A stretch of DNA of 7,289 bases, taken from assembly GCA_030632525.1 (NCBI GenBank), contig DAOVUP010000067.1, positions 1 through 7,289 of the forward strand, read 5' to 3'. How positions within the stretch are numbered: the stretch's first letter is position 1; each line of letters begins with the position of its first letter. Positions 1 to 6,686 of this stretch are shown one piece after another. The position numbers and the translations under genes were made by a program. This DNA comes from Desulfobacteraceae bacterium (GTDB lineage Bacteria > Desulfobacterota > DSM-4660 > Desulfatiglandales > Desulfatiglandaceae). The notes under the pieces are model-generated. The model was not told where the DNA came from. It saw nothing but the letters and a program-made list of their open reading frames with translations, and searched no databases.

Positions 1-113
1 CCGTGCGGCCGGCTCCTGGCAAACCCTCTCCTCGTCTTTTCGGGTGAAATGGACAGGTGTGTTTTGCCTTTAGGACAGCAATATCCAAATCAGGAAATAA
101 TGGAGGTTATTTG
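1..113 (+). other. Left edge: possible tail of an upstream gene
   Basis: Two forward frames are open from the window edge. Frame 1 runs 37 codons to a TGA at 112-114, which would overlap the ATG at 114 as TGATG, the usual sign of translational coupling. Frame 2 runs 23 codons to a TAG at 71-73 and ends in an alternating polar/hydrophobic stretch finishing in Phe, a pattern seen at the C-terminus of outer-membrane barrels, but followed by Cys-Leu. Neither piece is long enough to identify. I saw no convincing promoter here, so the operon may continue upstream. Confidence 0.2.
102..106 (+). promoter_or_regulatory. Ribosome binding site deciding the start at 114
   Basis: GGAGG lies seven bases before the ATG at 114. 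The longer reading frame from ATG 57 has no comparable site, and its extra 19 residues would sit in front of a normal signal peptide, so 114 is preferred. Confidence 0.8.
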
Positions 114-1025
114 ATGAAAACAATATTTGCCAAATTAAGCTATCTAAGGTGTCTATTTGTTATATTAGTCTGTTTCTCTTTTTTAGTTGCGTACACCGGC
201 CTTCAGGCGGCACAGGAAACCAAGACGGAAAATCTGGGTTCCTGCCCGAACTGCGGCATGATGCTCAAGAAATGGGCGCATACCAACCATGAGTTCACCA
301 ACTCCGAAGGCCATTTCCGAACCTGCTCTCTCCATTGCGTGGCGGACATGAGCAAGAAGAGCGGTGATACGCCGCAAAACGTCCGGGCGGCGCTTCAGCT
401 CCACCCGGAAACAATGATCCCTGTGGAAAATGCCGTGTATGTAATCGGCTCAAAGGCCCCCGGGACCATGACCATGGTCAGCAAACGGGTCTTTGCGTCG
501 CAGGCAGACGCAAAAAACTTTCAAGCGGAGAAAGGCGGAAAAATCGGGACCTTTGATGATGCCTTCAAAGTCGCCACCGCCGAGCTGCCCAAAATAAAAC
601 CGAAACTCGAGAAAAAAAGGAAAATGAAGGGGAAATTCGTGGTACCGTCCGAAGAGGACCGCTGCGGGGTTTGCAATATGCTCCCCGCCAAGTATCCCAA
701 AAACAACGCCCAACTGCTCACGCCTGACAAAAAGAGATTCCACTTCTGTAGCACCCAATGTATGTTTGAATTCGTAAATGACCCTAGAAAATACGGGGCA
801 ACAGGCACCGGCGTTGGTGCTGCCTGGGTACATGATAATACGTCCGGGAGGTTTATATTCGGTAAGAACGCCTATTATGTTGTAGGGAGCAAGGTCCTTG
901 GTCCCATGGGGTATGAGGCGATTCCTTTTGACCTTAAATCTGACGCAATGGCCTTTGCCAAGAATAACGGAGGCATTGTTCTTAAATTCCAACAAGTTAC
1001 CCCAGCAAAGATAAGAACGCCTTAA
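114..1025 (+). CDS. Secreted protein with two tandem NosL domains
   Basis: This 303-residue protein is probably exported. It has a basic start, a hydrophobic stretch at about residues 12-32 and an AYTGLQAA region suited to signal peptidase I. Two NosL-like domains follow. Domain 1 has CPNCGMM at 44-50, CSLHC at 71-75 and a VYVIGS strand near 108. A Lys-rich linker lies at about 160-175. Domain 2 has CGVCNM at 184-189, FCSTQC at 211-216, and YYVVGSKVLGPMG near 254-266. Known NosL proteins are about half this length and carry Cu(I) in the periplasm. Here each half also has a second Cys pair (CxxxC), giving a CxxC...CxxxC core; in domain 2 the FCSTQCxxxFxxDPxKY pattern resembles YHS/TRASH metal domains. 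It likely binds copper or another soft metal and heads the operon. The fold is clear from the paired motifs; the metal is inferred. Confidence 0.85.
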   Translation: MKTIFAKLSYLRCLFVILVCFSFLVAYTGLQAAQETKTENLGSCPNCGMMLKKWAHTNHEFTNSEGHFRTCSLHCVADMSKKSGDTPQNVRAALQLHPETMIPVENAVYVIGSKAPGTMTMVSKRVFASQADAKNFQAEKGGKIGTFDDAFKVATAELPKIKPKLEKKRKMKGKFVVPSEEDRCGVCNMLPAKYPKNNAQLLTPDKKRFHFCSTQCMFEFVNDPRKYGATGTGVGAAWVHDNTSGRFIFGKNAYYVVGSKVLGPMGYEAIPFDLKSDAMAFAKNNGGIVLKFQQVTPAKIRTP

Positions 1026-1042
1026 CCCCATGTAGAAGATCT

Positions 1043-1076
1043 GGCTTTTGTGGGGTCTTCAGGCCCTGCAAAAGCC
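1043..1076 (+). other. Strong intergenic RNA hairpin
   Basis: GGCTTTTGTGGGGT at 1043-1056 pairs with GCCCTGCAAAAGCC-type sequence at 1063-1076 around a CTTCAG loop. It forms 14 pairs, three of them G-U. No T-run follows, so it is not a standard intrinsic terminator. A smaller hairpin (AGCC-TTC-GGCT, 1073-1083) shares its 3' arm and would exclude it. It may act as a partial terminator, an attenuator or an mRNA stability element that separates expression of the tandem NosL gene from the ABC genes. Confidence 0.5.
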
Positions 1077-1117
1077 TTCGGCTAAAACAGGGGGGCGGGA
1101 AAATAAGGAGTTAGGAA

Positions 1118-2389
1118 ATGAAAAAAATAACGATATTTAATTTGGCCAGACAGAACATCAAACGTCGAATCTTCCGAAACCTGATGATCATTCTGACTGT
1201 GGGATTGGCCATTGGCACCCTTTTCACAGCATCGATGCTCTTGAAGGGCGTCAGTACAGGCATCAGAGAAGGGGCCAACAGTCTGGGAGCAGATCTAATG
1301 GTAATGCCTCAATCGGTTGAAGGAAACGTGAAAGCCCTCCTTACCGGGGAAGCCGACTCCATGCTCATGGGGGGCCTGGAAACCGGAGACTTTATGAGCA
1401 TTGACCTTATGGAGACCATTGCCGCGGTCAATGGCGTTGAAGCGGTCTCACCCCAGCTTTACATGGCCACCTGGGATGAGGGTGGTGCCTGCTGCAGGCT
1501 TGCCAATGTTAATATTGTGGGTTTCGATCCCAAGACCGACTTCATTATCGGGCGACTGGTGGAAAACAAATATGAGCACAAAGACCCATTTCCAAAAAAT
1601 AACATATTCCTGGGATACCATCTGACCGTTGAAATGGAGGATTATGAGGTAATCCAACTGTGGAAAGTGTACGGATATAACTTCAAGGCCATTGGAAGAC
1701 TGAAGAAAACCGGGACTGCCCTGGATATGTCCATGTTTATACCCATAGACGGCTGTTATGCCATGATAGGCACGGCCGTTAAAAATGCGGTACCTGAAGC
1801 AGCGGAAAAAATCAGCAAAATAAAGAAGGGGATGGTGTCCTCTTTCTTGGTCAAGGTGAACCCCTTGGCCGTAAACCCAAAAGAGATCGGAGTGGAAATC
1901 AAGGGTGTTGTTCAGGGGATGACGGTGATCTCAACCGCTGAAATGCTTACACGGCTTCAGCGTCAACTTCATGGTACTGTGAAGAGTTTAATCTACTCAG
2001 GCCTCATTGTATGGGTCATGTCTATTCTCGTTGTGGGTGCCATATTTTCAGTGGTTGTGAATGAGCGAAAGAGAGAGATCGGCCTCCTGCGAGCAATGGG
2101 CTTCAGACGGCTTTCAGTATTCAAACTGGTGATGTACGAATCCACACTCGTCACAGGACTCGGTGGGTTCTTGGGGCTTGTGGCAGGATTAGGCCTCATG
2201 TCTTTTATCAGTGGTTTTTTCCTGGAATCCATGAAGATGCCATTCCTGTGGCCTTCATACTATTTCTTTGGGGTCTTGATTGTTATCTGTCTCGTAGCGG
2301 GTGTGGCATCGGGCATATTCGGAGCCCTTTACCCTGCGGCCAGATGCAGTACCATGGAACCGCTGGCGGCCATACGAACAGGAGAATAG
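1118..2389 (+). CDS. FtsX/MacB-type ABC transporter permease
   Basis: This 423-residue inner-membrane protein has the type VII ABC permease layout. There is one membrane segment at about 22-44, a large extracytoplasmic domain at about 45-288, then three segments at about 290-313, 343-366 and 381-404. The cytoplasmic coupling motif ERKREIGLLRAMGF (316-329) and the C-terminal PAARCSTMEPLAAIRTGE are typical of FtsX-family permeases. The extracytoplasmic domain opens with GADLMVMP and carries adjacent Cys125-Cys126 in GGACCRLANVNIVGFDPKTDF. I recall a similar CC motif in related permeases, which suggests metal binding or a redox role rather than lipid transport. AAGGAG at 1105-1110 supports the ATG. 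It has no ATPase domain of its own; the ATPase is four genes downstream of its stop-coupled neighbour, in the same operon. The family assignment is firm; the substrate is unknown. Confidence 0.9.
   Translation: MKKITIFNLARQNIKRRIFRNLMIILTVGLAIGTLFTASMLLKGVSTGIREGANSLGADLMVMPQSVEGNVKALLTGEADSMLMGGLETGDFMSIDLMETIAAVNGVEAVSPQLYMATWDEGGACCRLANVNIVGFDPKTDFIIGRLVENKYEHKDPFPKNNIFLGYHLTVEMEDYEVIQLWKVYGYNFKAIGRLKKTGTALDMSMFIPIDGCYAMIGTAVKNAVPEAAEKISKIKKGMVSSFLVKVNPLAVNPKEIGVEIKGVVQGMTVISTAEMLTRLQRQLHGTVKSLIYSGLIVWVMSILVVGAIFSVVVNERKREIGLLRAMGFRRLSVFKLVMYESTLVTGLGGFLGLVAGLGLMSFISGFFLESMKMPFLWPSYYFFGVLIVICLVAGVASGIFGALYPAARCSTMEPLAAIRTGE
2381..2384 (+). promoter_or_regulatory. Ribosome binding site for the GTG start at 2392
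   Basis: GGAG lies seven bases before GTG 2392, inside the last codons of the permease gene. It supports a GTG start two bases after the permease stop rather than the in-frame ATG at 2248, which would add 48 residues lying wholly inside the permease gene. Confidence 0.7.
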
Positions 2390-2391
2390 CG

Positions 2392-2907
2392 GTGAACCAC
2401 GCCAAACAGAGATCTGCGTTTTTATTCGGTTTCATACTGCTTTTACTGGGCCTAATCCCGCTCTCATGCAATTCCAAATCAGAAAAAGTGGCACTCGGAA
2501 GGAAGGTCCCGAACTTTACATACTCGGACCTTAATAATGAAATGCGGGAGCTCAAAGACTTCAAAGGAAAGGTAATCTTCCTTCGCTTTTGGGCCGACTG
2601 GTGTCCCTATTGCGACGTGGAGATGCCCATCATTGACAGAGTTTATAATGAGATGAGGGACAAAGGGTTCGTTGTCCTGGCGGTCAATGTAAAGCAGTCA
2701 GCGGCCACAGCAAAGGCCTACACGCAAAAATTAAAGCTCTCTTATCCAATTGCCCTGGATCAAAAAGGAGAAATTTCCGAACAGTATAGCGTCCGAGGAA
2801 TACCGATGAATTTCCTCATTAACAGGGAGGGCGTCCTTAAAGACCTTCTTGTGGGTGATATCAGTGATGAGTCCATGCTGAAAAATTTTCTTAAGCCGTA
2901 CATGTGA
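2392..2907 (+). CDS. Membrane-anchored TlpA/ResA-like thiol-disulfide protein
   Basis: With the GTG start this is a 171-residue protein. Its N-terminal hydrophobic segment (about 9-25) ends in IPLSC, with Cys26. That Cys could be lipidated, but Pro at position -3 departs from the normal lipobox, so an uncleaved membrane anchor is equally likely. The thioredoxin fold follows: a PNFTYSDL entry typical of AhpC/TSA/TlpA proteins (40-47), the active site WCPYC at 70-74, and the cis-proline GIP at 136-138. Family members act outside the inner membrane, mostly reducing disulfides, for example in cytochrome c or copper-site maturation. Placed between an FtsX permease and a NosL gene, it may keep the many envelope cysteines of this operon reduced for metal loading. 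Its stop is followed directly by the next gene's ribosome binding site. Confidence 0.88.
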   Translation: MNHAKQRSAFLFGFILLLLGLIPLSCNSKSEKVALGRKVPNFTYSDLNNEMRELKDFKGKVIFLRFWADWCPYCDVEMPIIDRVYNEMRDKGFVVLAVNVKQSAATAKAYTQKLKLSYPIALDQKGEISEQYSVRGIPMNFLINREGVLKDLLVGDISDESMLKNFLKPYM

Positions 2908-2908
2908 T

Positions 2909-2912
2909 GGAG
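2909..2912 (+). promoter_or_regulatory. Ribosome binding site choosing ATG 2919
   Basis: GGAG sits six bases before ATG 2919. Starts at GTG 2904 or ATG 2907 (overlapping the previous stop as TGATG) are also in frame, but they would place this site inside the coding sequence. Confidence 0.6.
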
Positions 2913-2918
2913 AACAAA

Positions 2919-3410
2919 ATGAAAAAATTCCTCGTCTCGGTCTCAATTCAGCTTGTTACAATTCTTTTTCTCACCGTTGCATTGGCAGGAGAAAAACCCT
3001 CTGCTGGCCCGTATACGGTGGGAAAAAAAGACCTGTGCCCTGTGTGCGGGATGTTTGTGCATAAATACCCTAATTGGGTCGGGCAAATCGTTTTCAATGA
3101 TAAGACATATGCTTCTTTTGATGGTGCAAAGGACATGTTCAAGTACTACTTCGATTTGAAAAAGTATAATCCGAAAAAGAAAATTGATGATATTGCAGGC
3201 ATCTGGGTCACTGATTACTACACCATAAGACAGATTGATGGAAAAACGGCCTTTTACGTTGTGGGGAGCGATCTGCTGGGCCCCATGGGCCGCGAGCTTA
3301 TCCCCCACACGAGCGCAAAGGCGGCTGAGAACTTTATGAAAGATCATGCTGGGAACAAAGTCCTCAAGTTTGATGAGGTGGACATCGATCTCATAGAGAG
3401 TTTAAGATGA
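2919..3410 (+). CDS. nosL: Secreted single-domain NosL-family metal carrier
   Basis: This 163-residue protein has a clear signal peptide (MKKF start, hydrophobic to about 22, ALA-G cleavage near 23), with no lipobox. The NosL domain shows CPVCGM at 40-45, then FVHKYPNW, a FDGAKDMFKYY helix at 67-77, and FYVVGSDLLGPMGRELIP at 112-129, ending in KVLKFDEVD. These are the classic NosL landmarks. Met and Cys residues in CPVCGM and GPMG are likely soft-metal ligands. Unlike the tandem protein at 114-1025, it lacks the second Cys pair; FDGAKDMF stands where CSTQCMFEF occurs. NosL of denitrifiers delivers Cu(I) to nitrous oxide reductase through the NosDFY ABC complex, but no nosZ or nosD is visible here, so the symbol denotes the family only. 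A different copper client, or copper sensing or resistance, is possible. Confidence 0.88.
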   Translation: MKKFLVSVSIQLVTILFLTVALAGEKPSAGPYTVGKKDLCPVCGMFVHKYPNWVGQIVFNDKTYASFDGAKDMFKYYFDLKKYNPKKKIDDIAGIWVTDYYTIRQIDGKTAFYVVGSDLLGPMGRELIPHTSAKAAENFMKDHAGNKVLKFDEVDIDLIESLR

Positions 3411-3422
3411 GGGCACTGAGGG

Positions 3423-3761
3423 ATGAATGATTTGCGGCGTAAGAGATACCTGAGACCGTCCTACTATTTCTTTTCCATACTCGTTTTACTTTTTATGATC
3501 GCCTGTTTCTGCTTCGGCCACTACGTTTATGCCATCAAACAAGAGCCCGCAAGAATCCCCCTGCGCAGAGCCGCTGTGTCCGTGGTGGGATCCTCTGATC
3601 TTTCAATCAACACCGCGGCTCGCTACATCCGACATGTGAGCCTCAGCGACCTATCCACACCTTTTCAGGATTGCCCGGGTTGCCTCGACTATTTCCCAGG
3701 AGCATTCAGTACAAATCCGCCAGAATTTTTTGGTATTCAGACTGTTTTTCAAAAGAAATAG
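3423..3761 (+). CDS. Small membrane-anchored protein with CPGC motif, unrecognised
   Basis: I do not recognise this 112-residue protein. It has a basic N-terminus (RRKRYLRP), one membrane segment at about 15-37 containing Cys27 and Cys29, and a tail of about 75 residues that should face the periplasm (positive-inside rule). The tail holds SSDLSINTAARYIRHVSLSD (57-76) and then FQDCPGCLDYFPGAF, with Cys84 and Cys87 as CxxC. Reality as a gene is supported by GAGGG at 3409-3413 nine bases before the ATG, by tight packing between neighbours (12 bases before, 9 after), and by a plausible topology. The CxxC could bind metal or exchange disulfides with the thioredoxin-like protein. Its place directly before the second permease suggests an accessory subunit of the ABC machine. 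Confidence 0.75.
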   Translation: MNDLRRKRYLRPSYYFFSILVLLFMIACFCFGHYVYAIKQEPARIPLRRAAVSVVGSSDLSINTAARYIRHVSLSDLSTPFQDCPGCLDYFPGAFSTNPPEFFGIQTVFQKK

Positions 3762-3764
3762 GTG
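3760..3764 (+). promoter_or_regulatory. Ribosome binding site choosing ATG 3771
   Basis: AGGTG lies six bases before ATG 3771. The in-frame GTG at 3762 would overlap this site and has only a weak purine tract upstream. The difference is three residues. Confidence 0.5.
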
Positions 3765-3770
3765 TACCCC

Positions 3771-4952
3771 ATGAATAGATATCTCAACCTGCTCGATTTT
3801 ACTATTCATTCATTTTTCAGGAGAAAGGGGAAAAATATATCCTTCCTTCTCCTTTTCTCATACCTTGTCTTTCTTTTTACGTCAGTCTTGCTGCTCACAG
3901 GTGCTATCAAAAAGGAGGCACAGAGAGGTGTCAACGCGCTCCCCGATATCATCATACAGAAGCTAACCGCAGGAAGACAGGTGCCGATTCCGGTGTTATA
4001 CGAAAAAAAACTAAATGACATATTCGGTATTCAGAGGATTGAACCAAGAATATGGGGTTATTATTTTGACAGTCCCACTCAGGCCAATTATACGATCATC
4101 GGATATGATTCGCACAAGACGTGGGATAAGGAACTGGGGCTTATCGTTAATCCAGGTGAAAAGGGTGCAAACCTGGAGAAGGGTGAGGCCATTCTGGGTG
4201 TAGGCGTTGCCAAGGCAAAACATTTAAAGCCAGGGAAACAGTTTGGGCTCCATACGCCTGACTTTAGGTCCAGATCATTTGACGTGGTCGCTCTATTCAA
4301 GGCCGCAACCAACCTCCACACCTACGATGTTATACTCCTCTCCACGAAAGATACCCGGGCGATTTTGGGGGTTGAGGAAGGATTTGCAACAGATCTTGGC
4401 GTTTATGTGTATAATAAAAATGAGACAACCACAATCGCCAAAAAGATTACGAAACTCCTCCCGGGCATCCGGGTTGTGGTCAAAAACCAACTTGCCCGGA
4501 CATATGATACGGTCTATAGCTGGAAAAGCGGGATCATTCTGCTGGCGCTGGTTAGCTGCCTGCTGGCCTTTGCCATGATGGTATGGGACAAAGCCTCAGG
4601 GCTTTCCGCCGAAGAGAAACGGGAGATAGGGATCCTTAAGGCAACGGGATGGGATACCTCGGATATATTGATCATGAAATTCTGGGAAGGTTTAGCCATT
4701 TCCTTGCCTTCATTCATGCTCGGGCTCATCACCTCTTATATCTATACCTTTTTCTTAGGCGCTCCCCTCCTCAAACACCTTATTATCGGCTGGTCCGTCC
4801 TCTATCCTCCATTTAACATTACGCCCAGTGTAGACTTTAATCAACTCTTAGTCCTCTTTTCCCTCACCGTGATTCCTTATATCATTTCCACGATCATCCC
4901 TTCATGGAAAGCAGCCGTTATCGACCCGGATACAGTTATTAGGGGGGTATAG
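3771..4952 (+). CDS. Second, divergent FtsX-type ABC permease
   Basis: This 393-residue protein has the same layout as the permease at 1118-2389 but little obvious sequence identity. One membrane segment lies at about 23-45, an extracytoplasmic domain at about 46-250, and three segments at about 253-275, 303-327 and 356-378. The coupling motif EEKREIGILKATGWDTSDIL (281-300) and the C-terminal PSWKAAVIDPDTVIRGV identify the FtsX/MacB family. Its extracytoplasmic domain contains no cysteine, in contrast to the Cys-Cys of the first permease. Two unlike permeases with one ATPase recall LolC/LolE with LolD, so this is probably the second half of a heterodimer. The ATPase gene starts two bases after its stop, with its ribosome binding site inside this gene. 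Confidence 0.9.
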   Translation: MNRYLNLLDFTIHSFFRRKGKNISFLLLFSYLVFLFTSVLLLTGAIKKEAQRGVNALPDIIIQKLTAGRQVPIPVLYEKKLNDIFGIQRIEPRIWGYYFDSPTQANYTIIGYDSHKTWDKELGLIVNPGEKGANLEKGEAILGVGVAKAKHLKPGKQFGLHTPDFRSRSFDVVALFKAATNLHTYDVILLSTKDTRAILGVEEGFATDLGVYVYNKNETTTIAKKITKLLPGIRVVVKNQLARTYDTVYSWKSGIILLALVSCLLAFAMMVWDKASGLSAEEKREIGILKATGWDTSDILIMKFWEGLAISLPSFMLGLITSYIYTFFLGAPLLKHLIIGWSVLYPPFNITPSVDFNQLLVLFSLTVIPYIISTIIPSWKAAVIDPDTVIRGV

Positions 4953-4954
4953 AA

Positions 4955-5629
4955 ATGATCAGGGTCGTCAAAGCATCAAAGACTTATAACAAAGGAAAAC
5001 CCAACCAGGTCGACGCCGTCAATGAAGTCACCCTTCATGTTGCTCGAGGGGAAATGGCCGTTATTCATGGCGCCAGCGGATCTGGCAAGACAAGCCTTTT
5101 AACCTTGATTGGATGCATTTCCCGTCCCACTTCAGGGGAGATACATGTGGCCGGCAAGACCATCTCCAGGCTCCCTGAAAAGTTCATGACCATGCATAGA
5201 AGAGAGCACATAGGAATTATATTTCAACAATTCAATCTCATTTTAGACCTCTCTGTCGAACAAAACGTGGGGCTCCCTCTCTTTCCACTCAATATGTCAA
5301 AGACCCTCATTTCTGAGCGCGTTGATCATTTACTCGCCAAAATGAGTCTCTCCAAGAGGCGGGATTTTCTGGTGAAGCAACTTTCCGGTGGGGAACAGCA
5401 GCGGGTGGCCATCGCGCGGGCCCTCATAAACAACCCTGAAATCCTTCTGGCTGACGAGCCCACAGCCCACCTGGACACAGCCCTGACAAAAGAACTCATG
5501 GAAACCCTGGCGGCCATTAAGAAGGATGCTCGAACTATCGTGATAGCATCTCATGACCCCCTGGTCTACAATCATCCATTCGTGGATAGAATCTTTGAGA
5601 TGAAAGACGGAAAGGTTGTTGAGGAGTAA
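4955..5629 (+). CDS. ABC transporter ATP-binding protein, LolD/MacB type
   Basis: This 224-residue cytoplasmic ATPase is the usual length for a LolD/MacB-type nucleotide-binding protein. All motifs are intact: Walker A GASGSGKT (39-46), Q-loop at about 91-92 (FQQFNL), signature LSGGEQQ (143-149), Walker B ILLADE (163-168), D-loop AHLD (171-174) and the switch His at 200 (ASHD). AGGGGGG at 4941-4947, seven bases before the ATG, supports the start. It is the only ATPase in the window and most likely powers both FtsX-type permeases. Such ATPases drive periplasmic conformational work (mechanotransmission) rather than ordinary membrane passage. No HlyD/MacA-type adaptor or outer-membrane channel gene is present nearby, which argues against a MacAB-type efflux pump. 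Confidence 0.95.
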   Translation: MIRVVKASKTYNKGKPNQVDAVNEVTLHVARGEMAVIHGASGSGKTSLLTLIGCISRPTSGEIHVAGKTISRLPEKFMTMHRREHIGIIFQQFNLILDLSVEQNVGLPLFPLNMSKTLISERVDHLLAKMSLSKRRDFLVKQLSGGEQQRVAIARALINNPEILLADEPTAHLDTALTKELMETLAAIKKDARTIVIASHDPLVYNHPFVDRIFEMKDGKVVEE

Positions 5630-5634
5630 CCTCT

Positions 5635-6657
5635 ATGATCCTGAATCCATGGGTTATCAGCATGTACGTGGGCATCCTGGGTATGGCGCTTCTTTATTCC
5701 TACGCCCTCACCATTTCGGCCCAGATCGTTCGATATTGGGACATCAATTCAATGGAAGAGGGGCAGCTAATCCTAGAACGAAAGTCCTATCTCTCCTCCA
5801 CCATTATTCAATATGGGCTTGGAATAGAGATTGTGTCCATCGTGTTATTCTATATGACTCTTGAGTCCATGGCGGAGGTGATACCCGGCGCCATGTGCGC
5901 TACAGGGGCTTTAAAGGCTAATATGTACGGCTTTCCAGCCCTATTTCTAAAAATGGCCGTAGCCTTTGTCTGTGCCGTTTGGATTATTATCCATCACGTG
6001 GACACCAAACTTGAGGATTTTCACCTGACCCGATTCAAATATCGATGCCTCTTTGTCCTTGCGCCTTTGTTGTTATGCGATTTTGCATTGCAATTTCTCT
6101 ACTTTCTGAATCTTGACCCGAACGTTATCACCTCCTGCTGCGGTGTTGTCTTCGAAATCGAAGGGGAAGGATTCGGCTCTTCAGTGGCCTCCCTGCCTCC
6201 TGAGACTATGATGCTCACCTTTTTCATCTCCATACCCATATTGCTCTCAATGGGGTACTTCCTTTCCACAAAGAAAAGCCCTATCGGGTACTACCTTTAC
6301 TCCTTATTTGGTCTCATCCTCTTTGTTATCTCCATCCTGGGAATTATCTCCTTCGTCGCCCCCTATATCTATGAGATGCCCACCCTCCACTGTCCACTTA
6401 ATATCATGCGGCGGGAGTATCACTATATCGGTTATCTTCTTTATGCTTTTCTTTTTATCGCATCGTTTTTCTCTCTGGTGCCCGGCCTGAGCGAATTCTT
6501 GAAGAGAAAAGGAGGGCAAATTCAAAATGTTGTGGATGACATGCAGAGAAAGTCTATTAAGATATCCATTGTATTTTGGGTCCTTTTTTTCGCCACCTCT
6601 CTGTTGCCCATAGTACTCTTTGAGATTCGGTCGGAAGGAGGGAATCTATTTTCCTGA
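5635..6657 (+). CDS. Eight-segment membrane protein with periplasmic Cys/His/Met clusters
   Basis: I cannot name this 340-residue family. About eight membrane segments are visible, near 5-31, 56-78, 99-121, 138-160, 190-211, 217-246, 263-286 and 311-332. Basic loops (32-55, 122-137, 211-215, 289-309) fall on one side, so both termini should be periplasmic. With that topology the cysteine-bearing loops all face outward: PGAMCATG with Cys88, ITSCCGVVFE with Cys168-Cys169, and EMPTLHCPLNIM with Met248, His252, Cys253 and Met257. This pattern looks like a soft-metal or redox site at the periplasmic face. GAGGAG at 5621-5626, eight bases before the ATG, and a five-base gap to the ATPase gene place it in the operon. 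It could be a metal-translocating or electron-passing partner of the ABC and NosL proteins; that is inference. Confidence 0.8.
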   Translation: MILNPWVISMYVGILGMALLYSYALTISAQIVRYWDINSMEEGQLILERKSYLSSTIIQYGLGIEIVSIVLFYMTLESMAEVIPGAMCATGALKANMYGFPALFLKMAVAFVCAVWIIIHHVDTKLEDFHLTRFKYRCLFVLAPLLLCDFALQFLYFLNLDPNVITSCCGVVFEIEGEGFGSSVASLPPETMMLTFFISIPILLSMGYFLSTKKSPIGYYLYSLFGLILFVISILGIISFVAPYIYEMPTLHCPLNIMRREYHYIGYLLYAFLFIASFFSLVPGLSEFLKRKGGQIQNVVDDMQRKSIKISIVFWVLFFATSLLPIVLFEIRSEGGNLFS

Positions 6658-6686
6658 TTGCTCTTTTGCGCCGAAGACCTTATAAT
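6658..6686 (+). promoter_or_regulatory. Sigma70-like promoter candidate after the operon
   Basis: TTGCTC at 6658-6663 and a perfect TATAAT at 6681-6686 are separated by exactly 17 bases. The -35 box matches only in TTG. It begins on the base after the stop codon of the membrane protein. Transcription would start near 6693 and give a leader of about 250 bases before the TPR gene, or a small RNA. Confidence 0.45.

Noticed and set aside
450..1031. 193-codon open frame on the minus strand over the tandem NosL gene
   Set aside because: It lies wholly antisense to a gene with two clear NosL domains, has no recognisable domain, and has no supporting ribosome binding site that I could see.
2919..3410. 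Nitrous oxide reductase (nos) operon
   Set aside because: NosL is present, but nosZ, nosD, nosF and nosY are not. The ABC genes here are FtsX/LolD-type rather than NosFY, so a denitrification role is not supported.
1118..5629. MacAB-type antibiotic or peptide efflux pump
   Set aside because: MacB fuses ATPase and permease and works with a MacA adaptor and TolC. Here the ATPase is separate, two permeases are present, and no adaptor is visible.
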